41,668 nucleotides of DNA from Nanobdellota archaeon (GCA_022561055.1 JADFRY010000007.1:1-41668); one strand, 5' to 3'; counted from the stretch's first letter, positions 6,947 to 15,576 are shown. A program made the numbers and translations. Notes: generated by a model from the letters alone, not told the origin.

Positions 6947-8170
6947 ATGGGAAATATTGAAAACTTGACCATCTTCGGAGAAGAAATCATTGATAGCAAG
7001 TCAATAGACCAGATTAAAAATTGCTACTCTGAGCAAGATATTGCAGTGCTAACAGCAGACGCTCATTATGGTTATGGACATCCTATAGGAGGAGCCGTAG
7101 CATATAAAGACAAAATCTCTCTATCTGGGGTCGGATTTGATATAGCCTGCGGCAACAAAGCCGTAAGAACAGATGTAATAGCAGAAGACTTAGATGTTCC
7201 TAATATTATGGATGAAATAGTAAAAAACATTGGTTTTGGAGTTGGCAGACGAAATCCTAATCCTGTTGATCATTCTGTTTTAGATGAAATCGCAAAAGCA
7301 GACTTTGTTCCTCAAAGAGGCCTTCTCGAGCTGGCAAAAGCACAACTAGGCACAGTAGGAAGTGGTAATCACTTCATAGACTTATTCGAAGATGATAATG
7401 GGCATGTATGGATTGGTGTTCATTTTGGCTCCCGGGGGTTTGGACATAAAACTACAATGGGATTTATTGCTTTATCACAAGGACTAAAATTTAATGATAA
7501 AGGAAAAGAAGGATCTATGGATTCTCCCCCAATCTTATTTGATGTAAACTCTGAGATAGGGCAAGATTACGTTGAAGCACTCAGATTAGCGGGAGAATAT
7601 GCTTATGCCGGTCGTGATGTCGTTGTAGATACATGCCTAGGAATTCTAGGAGCGAAACCTACATTTGAGGTTCATAATCATCATAATTTTGCCTGGAGAG
7701 AAAAACATTTCGGAGAAGATTATTGGGTCGTAAGAAAAGGCTGCACTCCAGCATTTCCAGATCAACTAGGATTCATTGGATCAAACATGCTTGATAATTC
7801 TGTTATTATCAAAGGTGTCGATAGCGAGCAATCGAGGAAAGGGCTTTATTCAACAGTCCACGGAGCCGGCAGAGTGATGTCGAGAAGAGAAGCAGCAGGA
7901 AAGAAAAAATGGAAAAGAGGAAAAGATGGCGTCAAAAGATTAATAAAGGTCTCGGAAGGAGTTGTTGATTTTGATTCTGTTAGAAGACGGATGAAAGATA
8001 GAAGAATAGAGCTACGAGGCTCAGGCGCTGACGAAGCTCCAGAGTGTTACAAAAAATTAGAAGATGTGTTAGGCTATCATAAAGGGACAATTTCTGTTTT
8101 ATACAGTCTAAAACCAATAGGGGTGGCAATGGCTGGAGAAGATATCTTCGAGCCTTATAAAGCTAAATAA
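6947..8170 (+). CDS. rtcB: RtcB-type RNA 3'-phosphate ligase (407 aa)
   Basis: RtcB joins a 2',3'-cyclic-phosphate or 3'-phosphate RNA end to a 5'-OH end using GTP and Mn(II), the archaeal route for tRNA exon ligation. Family landmarks are in order: DAHYGYGHPIGGAVAY (38-53), GVGFDIACGNKA with metal ligands D65 and C68, GSGNHF (138-143, N141-H142), H159 in HFGSRG, EVHNHH (241-246), and the guanylate-accepting His in HGAGRVMSR (H305). The end GVAMAG fits the usual RtcB C-terminus. At 407 residues it is shorter than the roughly 480-residue archaeal enzyme and carries no intein. Its substrate is close by: the intron-containing tRNA-Leu at 5588. A strong promoter is not evident; the ATG is the first Met of the conserved frame. 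Confidence 0.93.
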   Translation: MGNIENLTIFGEEIIDSKSIDQIKNCYSEQDIAVLTADAHYGYGHPIGGAVAYKDKISLSGVGFDIACGNKAVRTDVIAEDLDVPNIMDEIVKNIGFGVGRRNPNPVDHSVLDEIAKADFVPQRGLLELAKAQLGTVGSGNHFIDLFEDDNGHVWIGVHFGSRGFGHKTTMGFIALSQGLKFNDKGKEGSMDSPPILFDVNSEIGQDYVEALRLAGEYAYAGRDVVVDTCLGILGAKPTFEVHNHHNFAWREKHFGEDYWVVRKGCTPAFPDQLGFIGSNMLDNSVIIKGVDSEQSRKGLYSTVHGAGRVMSRREAAGKKKWKRGKDGVKRLIKVSEGVVDFDSVRRRMKDRRIELRGSGADEAPECYKKLEDVLGYHKGTISVLYSLKPIGVAMAGEDIFEPYKAK

Positions 8171-8183
8171 TAATTATAATCTC

Positions 8184-8223
8184 ATCGCTTCAAACATTAC
8201 CTATAAATTCCTAGTCCCCGCAT
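8184..8223. repeat. Third copy of the degenerate tRNA-end-like intergenic repeat
   Basis: TCGCTTCAAACATTACCTATAA followed by CCTAGTCCCCGCAT (8210-8223). The tail differs by one base from the 6319-6332 copy and resembles the 3' end of the tRNA-Leu. Confidence 0.4.
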
Positions 8224-8232
8224 TTTCTCAAA

Positions 8233-8245
8233 ACTCTTAAAAACT
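8233..8245 (+). promoter_or_regulatory. TATA box for the ZIP-Ogg-HAD-MGMT operon
   Basis: CTCTTAAAAACTC lies 20-32 nt before the ATG at 8265, consistent with a leaderless operon transcript. Confidence 0.45.
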
Positions 8246-8264
8246 CTCTTCTTTTTAATTAATC

Positions 8265-9011
8265 ATGTTAAACATCTGGATTTATTCTCTGGTTAGCGTA
8301 TTTATAGTAAGTCTGATTTCTTTAATTGGAATAATCACTATAGCCATTAAGGCAGAAAAATTAAACAAGTTCTTAATATATATGGTTGCTTTTTCTGCAG
8401 GGGCTCTGTTCGGAGGCGCTTTCTTACATTTACTTCCTGAAATAGTAGAAGCAAATGGATTTTCATTCACAATCTCAATATTCATTTTAGTAGGAATAGT
8501 AATCTTCTTTATTTTGGAAAAGTTGATTAACTGGCAGCATTGTCACTTGCCTATAACAGAAGAACATGTACATCCCTTTGCAATTATGAATCTAATCGGA
8601 GATGGCTTACATAATTTCATAGATGGTTTGATTATAGGAGTTAGTTACATAGTAAGCATTCCTGCAGGTATTGCAACAACAATTGCTGTCGGATTACACG
8701 AAATTCCTCAAGAGATAGGAGACTTTGGTGTTTTAGTCCACGGCGGATTCTCTAAAGGAAAAGCACTGGGTTTAAACTTTTTAACGGCTCTTTCCGCCTT
8801 CATTGGAGCAATATTGGCATTAACAGCAAGCACTTACATAGAAAACATAGAACTATTCTTAATCCCAATTGCTGTCGGCGGTTTCATTTACATCGCGGGC
8901 GCCGACTTAATACCAGAGCTGCATAAAGATTTCACAGTCAAAAAATCAATCCTGCAGTTATTGGCTTTCATAGCAGGAATTTTAGTAATGGTCGCATTGT
9001 TATATATTTGA
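8265..9011 (+). CDS. ZIP-family divalent metal transporter (248 aa)
   Basis: This is an integral membrane protein of about eight hydrophobic segments. The ZIP signature sits in TM4 and TM5: HNFIDGLIIG (about 115-124) and HEIPQEIGDFG (about 145-155), whose His, Asn, Asp and Glu residues form the binuclear metal site for Zn, Fe or Mn uptake. A His-containing loop (HCHLPITEEHVH) lies between TM3 and TM4, as in the ZupT/GufA branch. Length is typical. It starts an operon with Ogg2 (4-nt gap), a HAD phosphatase and a methyltransferase; what links metal transport with DNA repair is unknown. Metal specificity cannot be read from sequence. Confidence 0.92.
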   Translation: MLNIWIYSLVSVFIVSLISLIGIITIAIKAEKLNKFLIYMVAFSAGALFGGAFLHLLPEIVEANGFSFTISIFILVGIVIFFILEKLINWQHCHLPITEEHVHPFAIMNLIGDGLHNFIDGLIIGVSYIVSIPAGIATTIAVGLHEIPQEIGDFGVLVHGGFSKGKALGLNFLTALSAFIGAILALTASTYIENIELFLIPIAVGGFIYIAGADLIPELHKDFTVKKSILQLLAFIAGILVMVALLYI

Positions 9012-9015
9012 TAAA

Positions 9016-9654
9016 ATGGTCTCTCTAATAAAACAAATAAAATCTCTTCAGAAATCCCATATTAATAATAAGATAGAGCAAAGAATAGAAGAATTCAAAT
9101 CTTTCAAAAATAAATCTCAAGATAAATGGTATTCTGAATTATGTTTTTGCATTTTAGCAGCAAATAGCAAACAAAAAACTTCAGAAGCAATACAACGCCA
9201 GCTAGGAGCAAGAGGCTTCCTTACTAAGAATCAAAAACAATTATCTCAGATAATCCTCAAAAACAAACACAGATTCCATAATAATAAAGCAAAATATCTT
9301 ATTGAATTACGAGCCCACCCAAATATTAAGCACACCATAACCCAACAACTCAGAGATAGAGGGATAATTAAGACAAGAGAATGGCTTGTTAATAATGTGA
9401 AAGGTATTGGCTATAAAGAAGCCTCTCATTTTTTAAGAAATACTGGAACAACCAGTTTAGCAATCTTAGACAGACATATACTAAATGTTATGAAAGAACA
9501 TAATATAATTGATGAGATTCCAAAATTAATGAATAGAAATAATTATTTAGAAATAGAAAAGAAATTTTATAAGTTATCTGGACAATTAAATATGTCGCCT
9601 GCAAAACTTGACTTATTTATGTGGTATATGAAAACCGGAGAGGTAGCTAAATGA
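9016..9654 (+). CDS. ogg: Archaeal Ogg2-type 8-oxoguanine DNA glycosylase/AP lyase (212 aa)
   Basis: The HhH-GPD superfamily enzyme removes 8-oxoguanine from DNA. The helix-hairpin-helix VKGIGYKEASHFLRNTG is at 128-144, with the catalytic Schiff-base Lys at K134. The catalytic Asp is D152 in LAILDRHIL. The short length (212) and the E-L-C-F-C-I-L-A-A-N motif near residue 41 match the Ogg2 group of archaea, which lacks the N-terminal TBP-like domain of eukaryotic OGG1. Its stop overlaps the next start by 4 nt (ATGA), and it follows the ZIP gene by 4 nt, so it is translated within an operon. Confidence 0.9.
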   Translation: MVSLIKQIKSLQKSHINNKIEQRIEEFKSFKNKSQDKWYSELCFCILAANSKQKTSEAIQRQLGARGFLTKNQKQLSQIILKNKHRFHNNKAKYLIELRAHPNIKHTITQQLRDRGIIKTREWLVNNVKGIGYKEASHFLRNTGTTSLAILDRHILNVMKEHNIIDEIPKLMNRNNYLEIEKKFYKLSGQLNMSPAKLDLFMWYMKTGEVAK

Positions 9655-10244
9655 TCAAAGCGATAATTTTTGACATGGGAGGAGTTTTATTAATCCAAAA
9701 TCATAAAGAAATATTTTCTAAATTTGCAAAAATAACTAAAATTGAAATATGGGATAATAAGGCATTTTGGAAGTTGAGATCAAAACTGCCAACGGGAAGA
9801 ACAACATCTAGCAAGGCCTTTTCAGTCCTCTCTACTAAAGAAAAATCACTGAAAGAAATAATGAAAGTATACGGAATATGTTATGAGAAATTCTCTCCTA
9901 AGAATAAAGAAGTTTTTTCTCTCCTGAATAACTTAAAGAAGAGATATAGATTATATCTGTTATCAAACACAAATCCTTTACATTACTCTATAAATAAAAA
10001 AAGAGGAGTCTATAAACCATTTGCTAAATCTTTCTTATCTTTTAAATTAAGAATGAAAAAGCCAGATAAGAGATTCTACAGACATGCTCTTAAAGACATT
10101 AGACTTAAACCAGAAGAAGTTGTTTTTATAGACGATCAGAAAAAGAATATTATTGTAGCTAATGAGCTAGGCATGAAAGGCATTATTTTTGAAGACTGCA
10201 ATCAATTGGTAAGAGATCTGAAGAAGTTAGGAATAAAATGCTAA
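9651..10244 (+). CDS. HAD-superfamily phosphatase (197 aa)
   Basis: HAD motifs are complete: motif I FDMGGVL (residues 7-13, with the D-x-G pattern of the YihX-like group in place of D-x-D), motif II LLSNTN, motif III KPD in RMKKPDKRF, and motif IV FIDDQ. An alpha-helical cap lies between motifs I and II (about 15-90). The likely reaction is dephosphorylation of a sugar phosphate or nucleotide; the substrate is unknown. It overlaps ogg by 4 nt and the methyltransferase gene by 7 nt. This linkage to DNA-repair genes suggests, without proving, a role in nucleotide housecleaning. Confidence 0.9.
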   Translation: MIKAIIFDMGGVLLIQNHKEIFSKFAKITKIEIWDNKAFWKLRSKLPTGRTTSSKAFSVLSTKEKSLKEIMKVYGICYEKFSPKNKEVFSLLNNLKKRYRLYLLSNTNPLHYSINKKRGVYKPFAKSFLSFKLRMKKPDKRFYRHALKDIRLKPEEVVFIDDQKKNIIVANELGMKGIIFEDCNQLVRDLKKLGIKC

Positions 10245-10543
10245 AACAAAAATCATTCAACGAACGCTGTTATAATATTTTAAGGAAAGTTCCAAAAGGA
10301 AAGGTAGTTACATATAAGCAGATAGCTGAAAAACTTGGAACTAAAGCTTATCGCGCTGTTGGAAATGCAATGAATAAAAATCCGCACGCGCCAATTGTAC
10401 CATGTCATAGAGTCATAAATTCCGACGGAAAAGTTGGCGGATTTGCATCAGGAACACAAAATAAAATCAAGATGTTGAAAAAAGAAGGTATTAAGATTAC
10501 TAATGGAAAAATAGATATTGATAAATTTTTATATAAATTATGA
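10238..10543 (+). CDS. ogt: Methylated-DNA-protein-cysteine methyltransferase, catalytic domain only (101 aa)
   Basis: The PCHRV active-site motif (C56 is the methyl acceptor) and the upstream Y-R-A-V-G-N-A-M (Arg finger and recognition helix, 38-45) identify an O6-alkylguanine transferase. K-V-P-K-G-K-V-V-T-Y-K-Q-I-A is the conserved start of the DNA-binding domain. At 101 residues the N-terminal RNase-H-like domain of Ada/Ogt is missing, as in other minimal versions. The reactive Cys is present, so this is an active-type protein and not an alkyltransferase-like one (PWHRV). It is the last gene of the ZIP-Ogg-HAD operon. Confidence 0.93.
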   Translation: MLKQKSFNERCYNILRKVPKGKVVTYKQIAEKLGTKAYRAVGNAMNKNPHAPIVPCHRVINSDGKVGGFASGTQNKIKMLKKEGIKITNGKIDIDKFLYKL

Positions 10544-10587
10544 CTTAAAATACATTAATTAATTCCAACATAAAAAAGTATTAATTT

Positions 10588-10944
10588 TTATCTTTTGAAA
10601 TAAGAAACAATAATTAAAACAATTCCAATCCCTAGTATATAAATCTTAAATGGTATTTGTGGAGATTGCATTCCAAAAAAACCTGCCAGCAAAAAAATTC
10701 CTATAAAACCAGCATAAACCTCTCTTGTCTTCATTTTTGCATTCTTATAGTGAGCTGTGAGACTGCTATTAAAATAATATAAAGCAACTAAAAAAACAGC
10801 GATTAAGATAAAATAACTATATCTTACCAAGTCAATTGAAAACATTGCTCCTAGAGAAAGAGCAATTAAAAGAATTCCAGGTAAAAAATATCCTACAATA
10901 CTTATAGCAGATGTTTTGTTTTTGTTTCTTTTTTTTGCTTTCAT
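10588..10944 (-). CDS. Four-TM small membrane protein, paralogue of 29222-29572 (118 aa)
   Basis: The product has a basic N-terminus (MKAKKRNKNK) and four hydrophobic segments (about 13-32, 37-56, 75-95 and 97-115). It is clearly homologous to the 116-residue protein at 29222-29572: both carry FGMQSPQ(I/L)PFKIYIL(G/I)IGIVLI near the C-terminus and LSLG(A/S)(M/I)FSI near TM1. The family is not known to me. Its start is 3 nt after the acdA stop, so it is probably co-transcribed with acdA and the PEBP gene. T-rich sequence flanks its stop, between it and the convergent MGMT gene. Confidence 0.8.
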   Translation of the reverse strand: MKAKKRNKNKTSAISIVGYFLPGILLIALSLGAMFSIDLVRYSYFILIAVFLVALYYFNSSLTAHYKNAKMKTREVYAGFIGIFLLAGFFGMQSPQIPFKIYILGIGIVLIIVSYFKR

Positions 10945-10947
10945 AAT

Positions 10948-12324
10948 TCACAACCTTTTTCTCTTCTTTCCATACCAAATCAATTTATCAATAGCATGAA
11001 TTGCATCTTTTGGAAAACTAAAAACAGGAACTCCTTTGTCTTCTAACGATTCTGATAAATTTTCTGTGAACTCTCCACCAGTGGAAACAACAACTATTGG
11101 TTTTTTTGTTTCTTGATGAAACCCAGATATAACCTCAACTATGTCTGTTGTAATCAACGGCGTCTGATAAAGTAATATAAGCAAAATGCCGTCAACTTTA
11201 TCATCTTTTATGCACGCTTCCAAAGCAATCTCATATCTTTCTGTTGTTGCATCACCAACCAAATCTAGAGGATTTCTAACATTGATTGTCTTAGGAAAAA
11301 CCTTTCTTAAATTTTTGATCGTCTTAGAAGACAAAGAAGACATTTCTATATTCTCTGCATCTACAATAGCGTCTGTAGAAATAATTCCATATCCCCCACC
11401 GTTTGTTATGATTTGTAATCTATTACCTTTAAATTCAACATTCTTTTCAACTAAAGAAGCAATATTAAACATTTCTTCCAAAGAGTCAGCATTAATAATC
11501 CCTACCTGTTTAAAAATGCCAAAATAAACTTCTTTTTTTCCAGCAAGCGAGCCAGTATGCGAGAGAGTCGCTTCCATTCCTTCTTCAGTTAAGCCGCCCT
11601 TTAAAGCAATTATAGGCTTTTTCTCTGAAACTTTTTTCAGCACTTTATAAAACTTCTCACCGTCTTTAATTCCCTCAACATATAAACAAATAACTTTGGT
11701 ATTTTTATCATTTCCTAAATATTCTATCAAATCAGATTCGTCAATGTCAGTCGCATTACCATAACTAATAAATTTAGAAAACTTGTGTCCTTTCGCTGTT
11801 GCAATATCTAAGATTGCAGAACCGACAGCCCCGCTCTGACAAACAAAGCTAATCGCTCCCGGCAACGGCCTTTTTAATCTATACCTTGGTAAGAACAAAG
11901 TATCGAGTGCATTATAAGAATCATAAACTCCCAAACAATTTACACCTAGACATCTCATTTTATTTTTCTTCAAGAACTCTTTTAATTTGTTTTCCAATTC
12001 ATTGTTTCCTACTTCACTAAAACCAGAACTAACAATTAGAACATCTTTAATCCCTTTACTTTTGCATTCTTTTACAACACCCAAAACTTTCTCAGCAGGA
12101 ATAGCAAGAATCGCCAAGTCAACTTTTCCCTTTATCTTTTTAACAGAAGAATATACAATATGATTCAAAATCTCGCTTACATGTGGATTTACCGGAATAA
12201 CATCTCCTTCAAATCCTGCGTCAAGAATATTTTTGAAAATAACATATCCCACTTTTCTCGGATTTCGGGAAACACCTATAACTGCTATCCTTTTAGGCTC
12301 AAAAAAGTTTTTTAAGTTTACCAC
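10948..12324 (-). CDS. acdA: ADP-forming acetyl-CoA synthetase alpha subunit (458 aa)
   Basis: The enzyme converts acyl-CoA, ADP and phosphate to acid, CoA and ATP, the archaeal substrate-level phosphorylation step. The domain order is an N-terminal CoA-binding Rossmann domain (FFEPKRIAVIGVSRNPRKVGY, residues 7-27) and then succinyl-CoA-synthetase-like domains. S-H-T-G-S-L-A-G (255-262) contains the phosphohistidine H256. Length (458) equals the stand-alone alpha subunits of Pyrococcus. The beta subunit gene is separate, 14 kb away at 26470-27093. It lies downstream of the PEBP gene (8 nt) and upstream of the membrane protein (3 nt). It could take acetyl-CoA from the dehydrogenase complex encoded next door. 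Confidence 0.93.
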   Translation of the reverse strand: MVNLKNFFEPKRIAVIGVSRNPRKVGYVIFKNILDAGFEGDVIPVNPHVSEILNHIVYSSVKKIKGKVDLAILAIPAEKVLGVVKECKSKGIKDVLIVSSGFSEVGNNELENKLKEFLKKNKMRCLGVNCLGVYDSYNALDTLFLPRYRLKRPLPGAISFVCQSGAVGSAILDIATAKGHKFSKFISYGNATDIDESDLIEYLGNDKNTKVICLYVEGIKDGEKFYKVLKKVSEKKPIIALKGGLTEEGMEATLSHTGSLAGKKEVYFGIFKQVGIINADSLEEMFNIASLVEKNVEFKGNRLQIITNGGGYGIISTDAIVDAENIEMSSLSSKTIKNLRKVFPKTINVRNPLDLVGDATTERYEIALEACIKDDKVDGILLILLYQTPLITTDIVEVISGFHQETKKPIVVVSTGGEFTENLSESLEDKGVPVFSFPKDAIHAIDKLIWYGKKRKRL

Positions 12325-12332
12325 TTTTTTCC

Positions 12333-12890
12333 CTATCCTTTAGAATACAATCCTACCAATTCTGCTTGTGCAAGAACATGATTATACATCGCCCTTTCAA
12401 TATCTGATTTTTCTGAATTACTGTCAAGATTTAATGTACTATCGAGAGCATAAATTTTAAAGAAATATCTATGTTCTCCTGTAGGCGGGCATGGACCTCC
12501 ATAATCATGCTTTCTAAAATCATTCAATCCCTGAGTCGCTCCTTCAGGGACACTATTTTCCTCGATAATATTTGTTCCTGGTTGGATATTCCAGACAACC
12601 CAATGAACCCATGTTTCAACAGGAGCATCAGGATCATCAACAATTAGTACTAAACTTTTTGCATCTTTAGGAATATCGCCAATTTCTAGATAAGGATTGA
12701 CGTCTTCACCATCACATGTATATTTAGATGGAATATTTTTATTGTCTTCAAAAATACTTTTCAATTCCATTTTTTCAACCACTATAATTCCTTGACCTGT
12801 TCCTTTATTTTGTTTATTAAATATAAAAACTCCTGCAATTACCAAAATTATTACTATAAATCCAATGATAAAATAAATTAATTTATTCAT
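12333..12890 (-). CDS. Membrane-anchored PEBP (YbhB/YbcL-type) protein (185 aa)
   Basis: An N-terminal membrane anchor (residues 4-24) is followed by a phosphatidylethanolamine-binding-protein domain. The family motifs are KYTCDGEDVNPYL (57-69), D-D-P-D-A-P-x-x-x-W-V-H-W-V (about 84-98) and G-x-H-R-Y-F-F-K-I-Y-A-L (138-150), which form the anion-binding pocket. The biochemical function of prokaryotic members is poorly known. A TATA-like TTTTTATATC about 22-30 nt upstream of 12890 suggests it leads the transcript PEBP-acdA-membrane protein. Confidence 0.9.
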   Translation of the reverse strand: MNKLIYFIIGFIVIILVIAGVFIFNKQNKGTGQGIIVVEKMELKSIFEDNKNIPSKYTCDGEDVNPYLEIGDIPKDAKSLVLIVDDPDAPVETWVHWVVWNIQPGTNIIEENSVPEGATQGLNDFRKHDYGGPCPPTGEHRYFFKIYALDSTLNLDSNSEKSDIERAMYNHVLAQAELVGLYSKG

Positions 12891-12988
12891 GATTAATATT
12901 ATTTTAGCAGATATAAAAAACTATCTTCTATTATTCTTTATAGTTATATTACCCAATTTATCCTATCCAATGCTCTTTCATTTGATCT

Positions 12989-14290
12989 CTAAAAGAGATG
13001 GTCAGGGTCTTCCAAAAACATCTTCAAACTTTCCAAGAACCTTGCAGCTTGCGCACCATCCAAAATCCTATGGTCAAATGTTAAACTTATAGGTAATATC
13101 TTAACATTCTTAATTTTCTTTGTTTTCTCATCTAAAACAACCCTATCAAAAATTCTTCCTAAACCTAAAATAGCTGCCTCTCCAGGATTAATAATAGGAG
13201 TTCCATAATTCCCGCCAACAGACCCATAATTTGTTATTGTAAATGTGCTCCCTTTCAAATCCATTATATCAATTTTTCTTGTTCTTGCCTTCTCAGCCAA
13301 ATCTTGAATTTCCTTCGCAACCTTAGCAATACTTTTTTTCTCAGCAATTTTTATCACAGGAACCATTAACCCGACTTCTGTTTCCACAGCAACTCCAATA
13401 TTAAAATATTTTTTTATTATTATTTCTTCACCTTCAATAGATGAATTCAAGATTGGATTTTCTTTCATAGCTGCAATACAAGCTTTAATAATAAATGGCA
13501 AAAATGTAAGTTTTATTCCTTCAATAGCAAAATGCTTTTTCTCTTTTTGTCTCAATTTCCAAAGTTTAGAAACATCAATGTCTTCCATTGCAGTTACTTG
13601 AGCAGCCTCAGTTTGAGATTTAATCATGTTCTGTGCAATTGTCTTCCTAATTCCTTTCAAAGGAATTCTTTCAATATAACCATATTCGTCATACTTCTTT
13701 TTTATAGTAATTGTTTGCTGAGGAATTTGCTCTGCTGTTGCTTTAGCGCCTGGTTTAATTTGTTCAAAGTCCTTGCGTAAAATTCTTCCCCCCTCGCCAG
13801 AACCATTAATTTTACTCAAATCTATTTTCAAATCAGAAGCAAGTTTTCTAATAGCAGGAGAAGCCAAAACTTTTTGTGTCTGTCGTATGCCTTTCATTGG
13901 CTCAGCATGCGGTTTTCTTTCTACTTCTGTTCCCTCTTCCTCAGGAGCTTCTTCTAACTCGCCAACAACTCCGACAGATTTCCTTTTTTTAAGAGCTGCT
14001 TTTTTTAATGTTTTAATTTCTTTCTTAATTTTCGTCTTAGGAACCTTATCTCCCTCACTACCTATGACAACTAACGTCTCACCTACTTTAATGATATCTC
14101 CTTCTTTAAAACTAATTTTTAAAATTTTACCCGATTTCGGAGACGGGACATCAACAACAGCTTTGTCAGTTTCTATCTGAACAATATTTTGGTCTTCTTT
14201 AACAATATCGCCTTCCTTAACAAGCCATTTCACAATTTCACCTTCCACGATTCCTTCACCCACATCCGGAAATTTAAATTCATATGGCAT
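12989..14290 (-). CDS. pdhC: 2-oxoacid dehydrogenase E2, dihydrolipoyl acyltransferase (433 aa)
   Basis: E2 is the core of the pyruvate or branched-chain 2-oxoacid dehydrogenase complex. A single lipoyl domain spans 1-78, with the lipoylated Lys in ETDKA (about residue 43). A linker of basic and acidic residues (85-135) is followed by the peripheral-subunit-binding domain (A-S-P-A-I-R-K-L-A, about 143-180). The acyltransferase domain (about 205-433) ends with the active-site F-D-H-R-I-L-D-G. It starts one base after the stop of ORF 14291-14542 and belongs to the operon E1alpha-lplA-E1beta-ORF83-E2. No E3 gene is in this window. Confidence 0.95.
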   Translation of the reverse strand: MPYEFKFPDVGEGIVEGEIVKWLVKEGDIVKEDQNIVQIETDKAVVDVPSPKSGKILKISFKEGDIIKVGETLVVIGSEGDKVPKTKIKKEIKTLKKAALKKRKSVGVVGELEEAPEEEGTEVERKPHAEPMKGIRQTQKVLASPAIRKLASDLKIDLSKINGSGEGGRILRKDFEQIKPGAKATAEQIPQQTITIKKKYDEYGYIERIPLKGIRKTIAQNMIKSQTEAAQVTAMEDIDVSKLWKLRQKEKKHFAIEGIKLTFLPFIIKACIAAMKENPILNSSIEGEEIIIKKYFNIGVAVETEVGLMVPVIKIAEKKSIAKVAKEIQDLAEKARTRKIDIMDLKGSTFTITNYGSVGGNYGTPIINPGEAAILGLGRIFDRVVLDEKTKKIKNVKILPISLTFDHRILDGAQAARFLESLKMFLEDPDHLF

Positions 14291-14542
14291 TTAGATTCCA
14301 TGCTCCCTAGAAACTTCTTCTATAGGGTAAGTAGGCTTTCCTTCTCTTTCGTCTCTCTCACTCTGCCCAATTTGATTCATTAAATCAGAATCATTACTAA
14401 CACTAAAAGTCTCCGCTAAGCTCCTGGCATATTCTCTAGCTTGCCTCATTAACTCAGGATTATCACGAATGGCTCTGGACCCGCCTAATCTTTCTAGATA
14501 TTCTCTAAATTCTTTTTCATAGTCCTCAATTCTTTCAATCAT
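14291..14542 (-). CDS. Small charged protein inside the dehydrogenase operon (83 aa)
   Basis: I do not recognise this family. The protein is predicted almost entirely helical and charged (MIERIEDYEKEFREYLERLG...), without Cys or hydrophobic segments. Its ATG overlaps the E1beta stop (TAATG) and its stop abuts the E2 start, so it is translationally coupled between two stoichiometric subunits. That placement suggests an accessory or assembly factor, or a peripheral subunit of the complex. An alternative is a small antitoxin-like protein, which the context does not favour. Confidence 0.75.
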   Translation of the reverse strand: MIERIEDYEKEFREYLERLGGSRAIRDNPELMRQAREYARSLAETFSVSNDSDLMNQIGQSERDEREGKPTYPIEEVSREHGI

Positions 14543-15576
14543 TATCCTGCATTCCTCATAACCTTCTCAACAGCGTTAATAATTTTTTGCTGATTTGGTA
14601 AATAATAATTTTCATACAATCTCAATGGAACAATAACATCATATCCTGTAACTCTTTCTATTGGAGCTTGCAAACTATATAACGCTTTCTCATTAATTCG
14701 CGCGATAATCTCAGCGGCTAGACCCAGGGTCTTTTGAGCTTCATGAACTATAACAGCTTTCCCTGTTTTCTTTACGGAGTTAATTATTGTTTCTGTATCT
14801 AAAGGACTCAATGTGCGTAAATCAATTATTTCAACACTTATACCGGAAGAATTTTTTAATTCGGAATTCTTACGGGACAGGGAACTATAGTTCCCTGTAT
14901 CAGACATATGTTCTACAGCCTCTTTCGCAGTTTTAACCCAGGCGCCGTATGTAATAAGAGTAACATCATTGCCTTCTCTTACAATTTTAGCTTTTCCTAA
15001 AGGAATTGTATATTCTTTTTCAGGTACTTCTTCTTTAATTGCTCTATAAATCTTCTTTGGCTCAAAGAAAATCACTGGGTCAGGATCTCTAATTGCGGAA
15101 ATTAAAAGACCCTTCGCGTCATAAGGGCCAGAAGGCATAACAACTTTTAATCCAGGAGTATGAATAAAATAAGTTTCAGGCGAGTCAGAATGATGCTCAA
15201 GCGCTTTAATGCCACCTCCTATCGGACATCTTACGACAAGAGGCACGCTATATCTACCCCTACATCTGTTTCTAATTCTTGAGGCGTGAGAAATTAATTG
15301 GTCTAAGGCAGGCATAATAAAACCTTCAAATTGAATTTCACAAACAGGTTTTAATCCTGCAATAGCCATGCCAATCGAAGAGCCGACAATTCCTGACTCT
15401 GCCAAAGGCGAATCTATGACTCTATCATTTCCATACAACTTTGCCAAACCTTCTGTAACTCTAAAAACACCTCCGTCTTCTCCAATATCCTCACCAATAA
15501 GTATGACTGTCTTATCTTTCTTCATCTCTTGCTTCAAGGCAAGATTAATCGCTTCAACCATATTAATTTTACTCAT
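14542..15576 (-). CDS. pdhB: 2-oxoacid dehydrogenase E1 beta subunit with an in-frame hairpin-element insert (344 aa)
   Basis: The E1beta (transketolase-like) subunit binds ThDP with E1alpha and decarboxylates the 2-oxoacid. Visible landmarks are IGEDIGEDGGVFRVT (27-41), SPLAESGIVGSSIGMA (56-71), the H-H-S-D-S-P-E region (128-134) and V-E-I-I-D-L-R-T-L-S-P-L-D (248-260). The start at 15576 (MSKINMVEA) follows GGAGAAGGA; a longer frame opening at 15702 would only translate the upstream hairpin array. Between A-V-E (222) and G-I-S-V-E (245) are about 22 Ser/Asn/Lys-rich residues where homologues have about 8. That extra stretch is encoded by the palindromic DNA at 14847-14898. Confidence 0.93.
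   Translation of the reverse strand: MSKINMVEAINLALKQEMKKDKTVILIGEDIGEDGGVFRVTEGLAKLYGNDRVIDSPLAESGIVGSSIGMAIAGLKPVCEIQFEGFIMPALDQLISHASRIRNRCRGRYSVPLVVRCPIGGGIKALEHHSDSPETYFIHTPGLKVVMPSGPYDAKGLLISAIRDPDPVIFFEPKKIYRAIKEEVPEKEYTIPLGKAKIVREGNDVTLITYGAWVKTAKEAVEHMSDTGNYSSLSRKNSELKNSSGISVEIIDLRTLSPLDTETIINSVKKTGKAVIVHEAQKTLGLAAEIIARINEKALYSLQAPIERVTGYDVIVPLRLYENYYLPNQQKIINAVEKVMRNAG
14847..14898. repeat. Paired hairpin element inserted in frame in E1beta
   Basis: The arms ACAGGGAAC (14877-14885) and GTTCCCTGT (14890-14898) flank TATA and form a perfect 22-nt palindrome. Immediately beside it is AAGAATT (14847-14853) paired with AATTCTT (14865-14871), with GAATT-TTTT-AATTC nested inside. It encodes residues about 225-244, which are extra compared with the usual E1beta. 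Confidence 0.65.
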
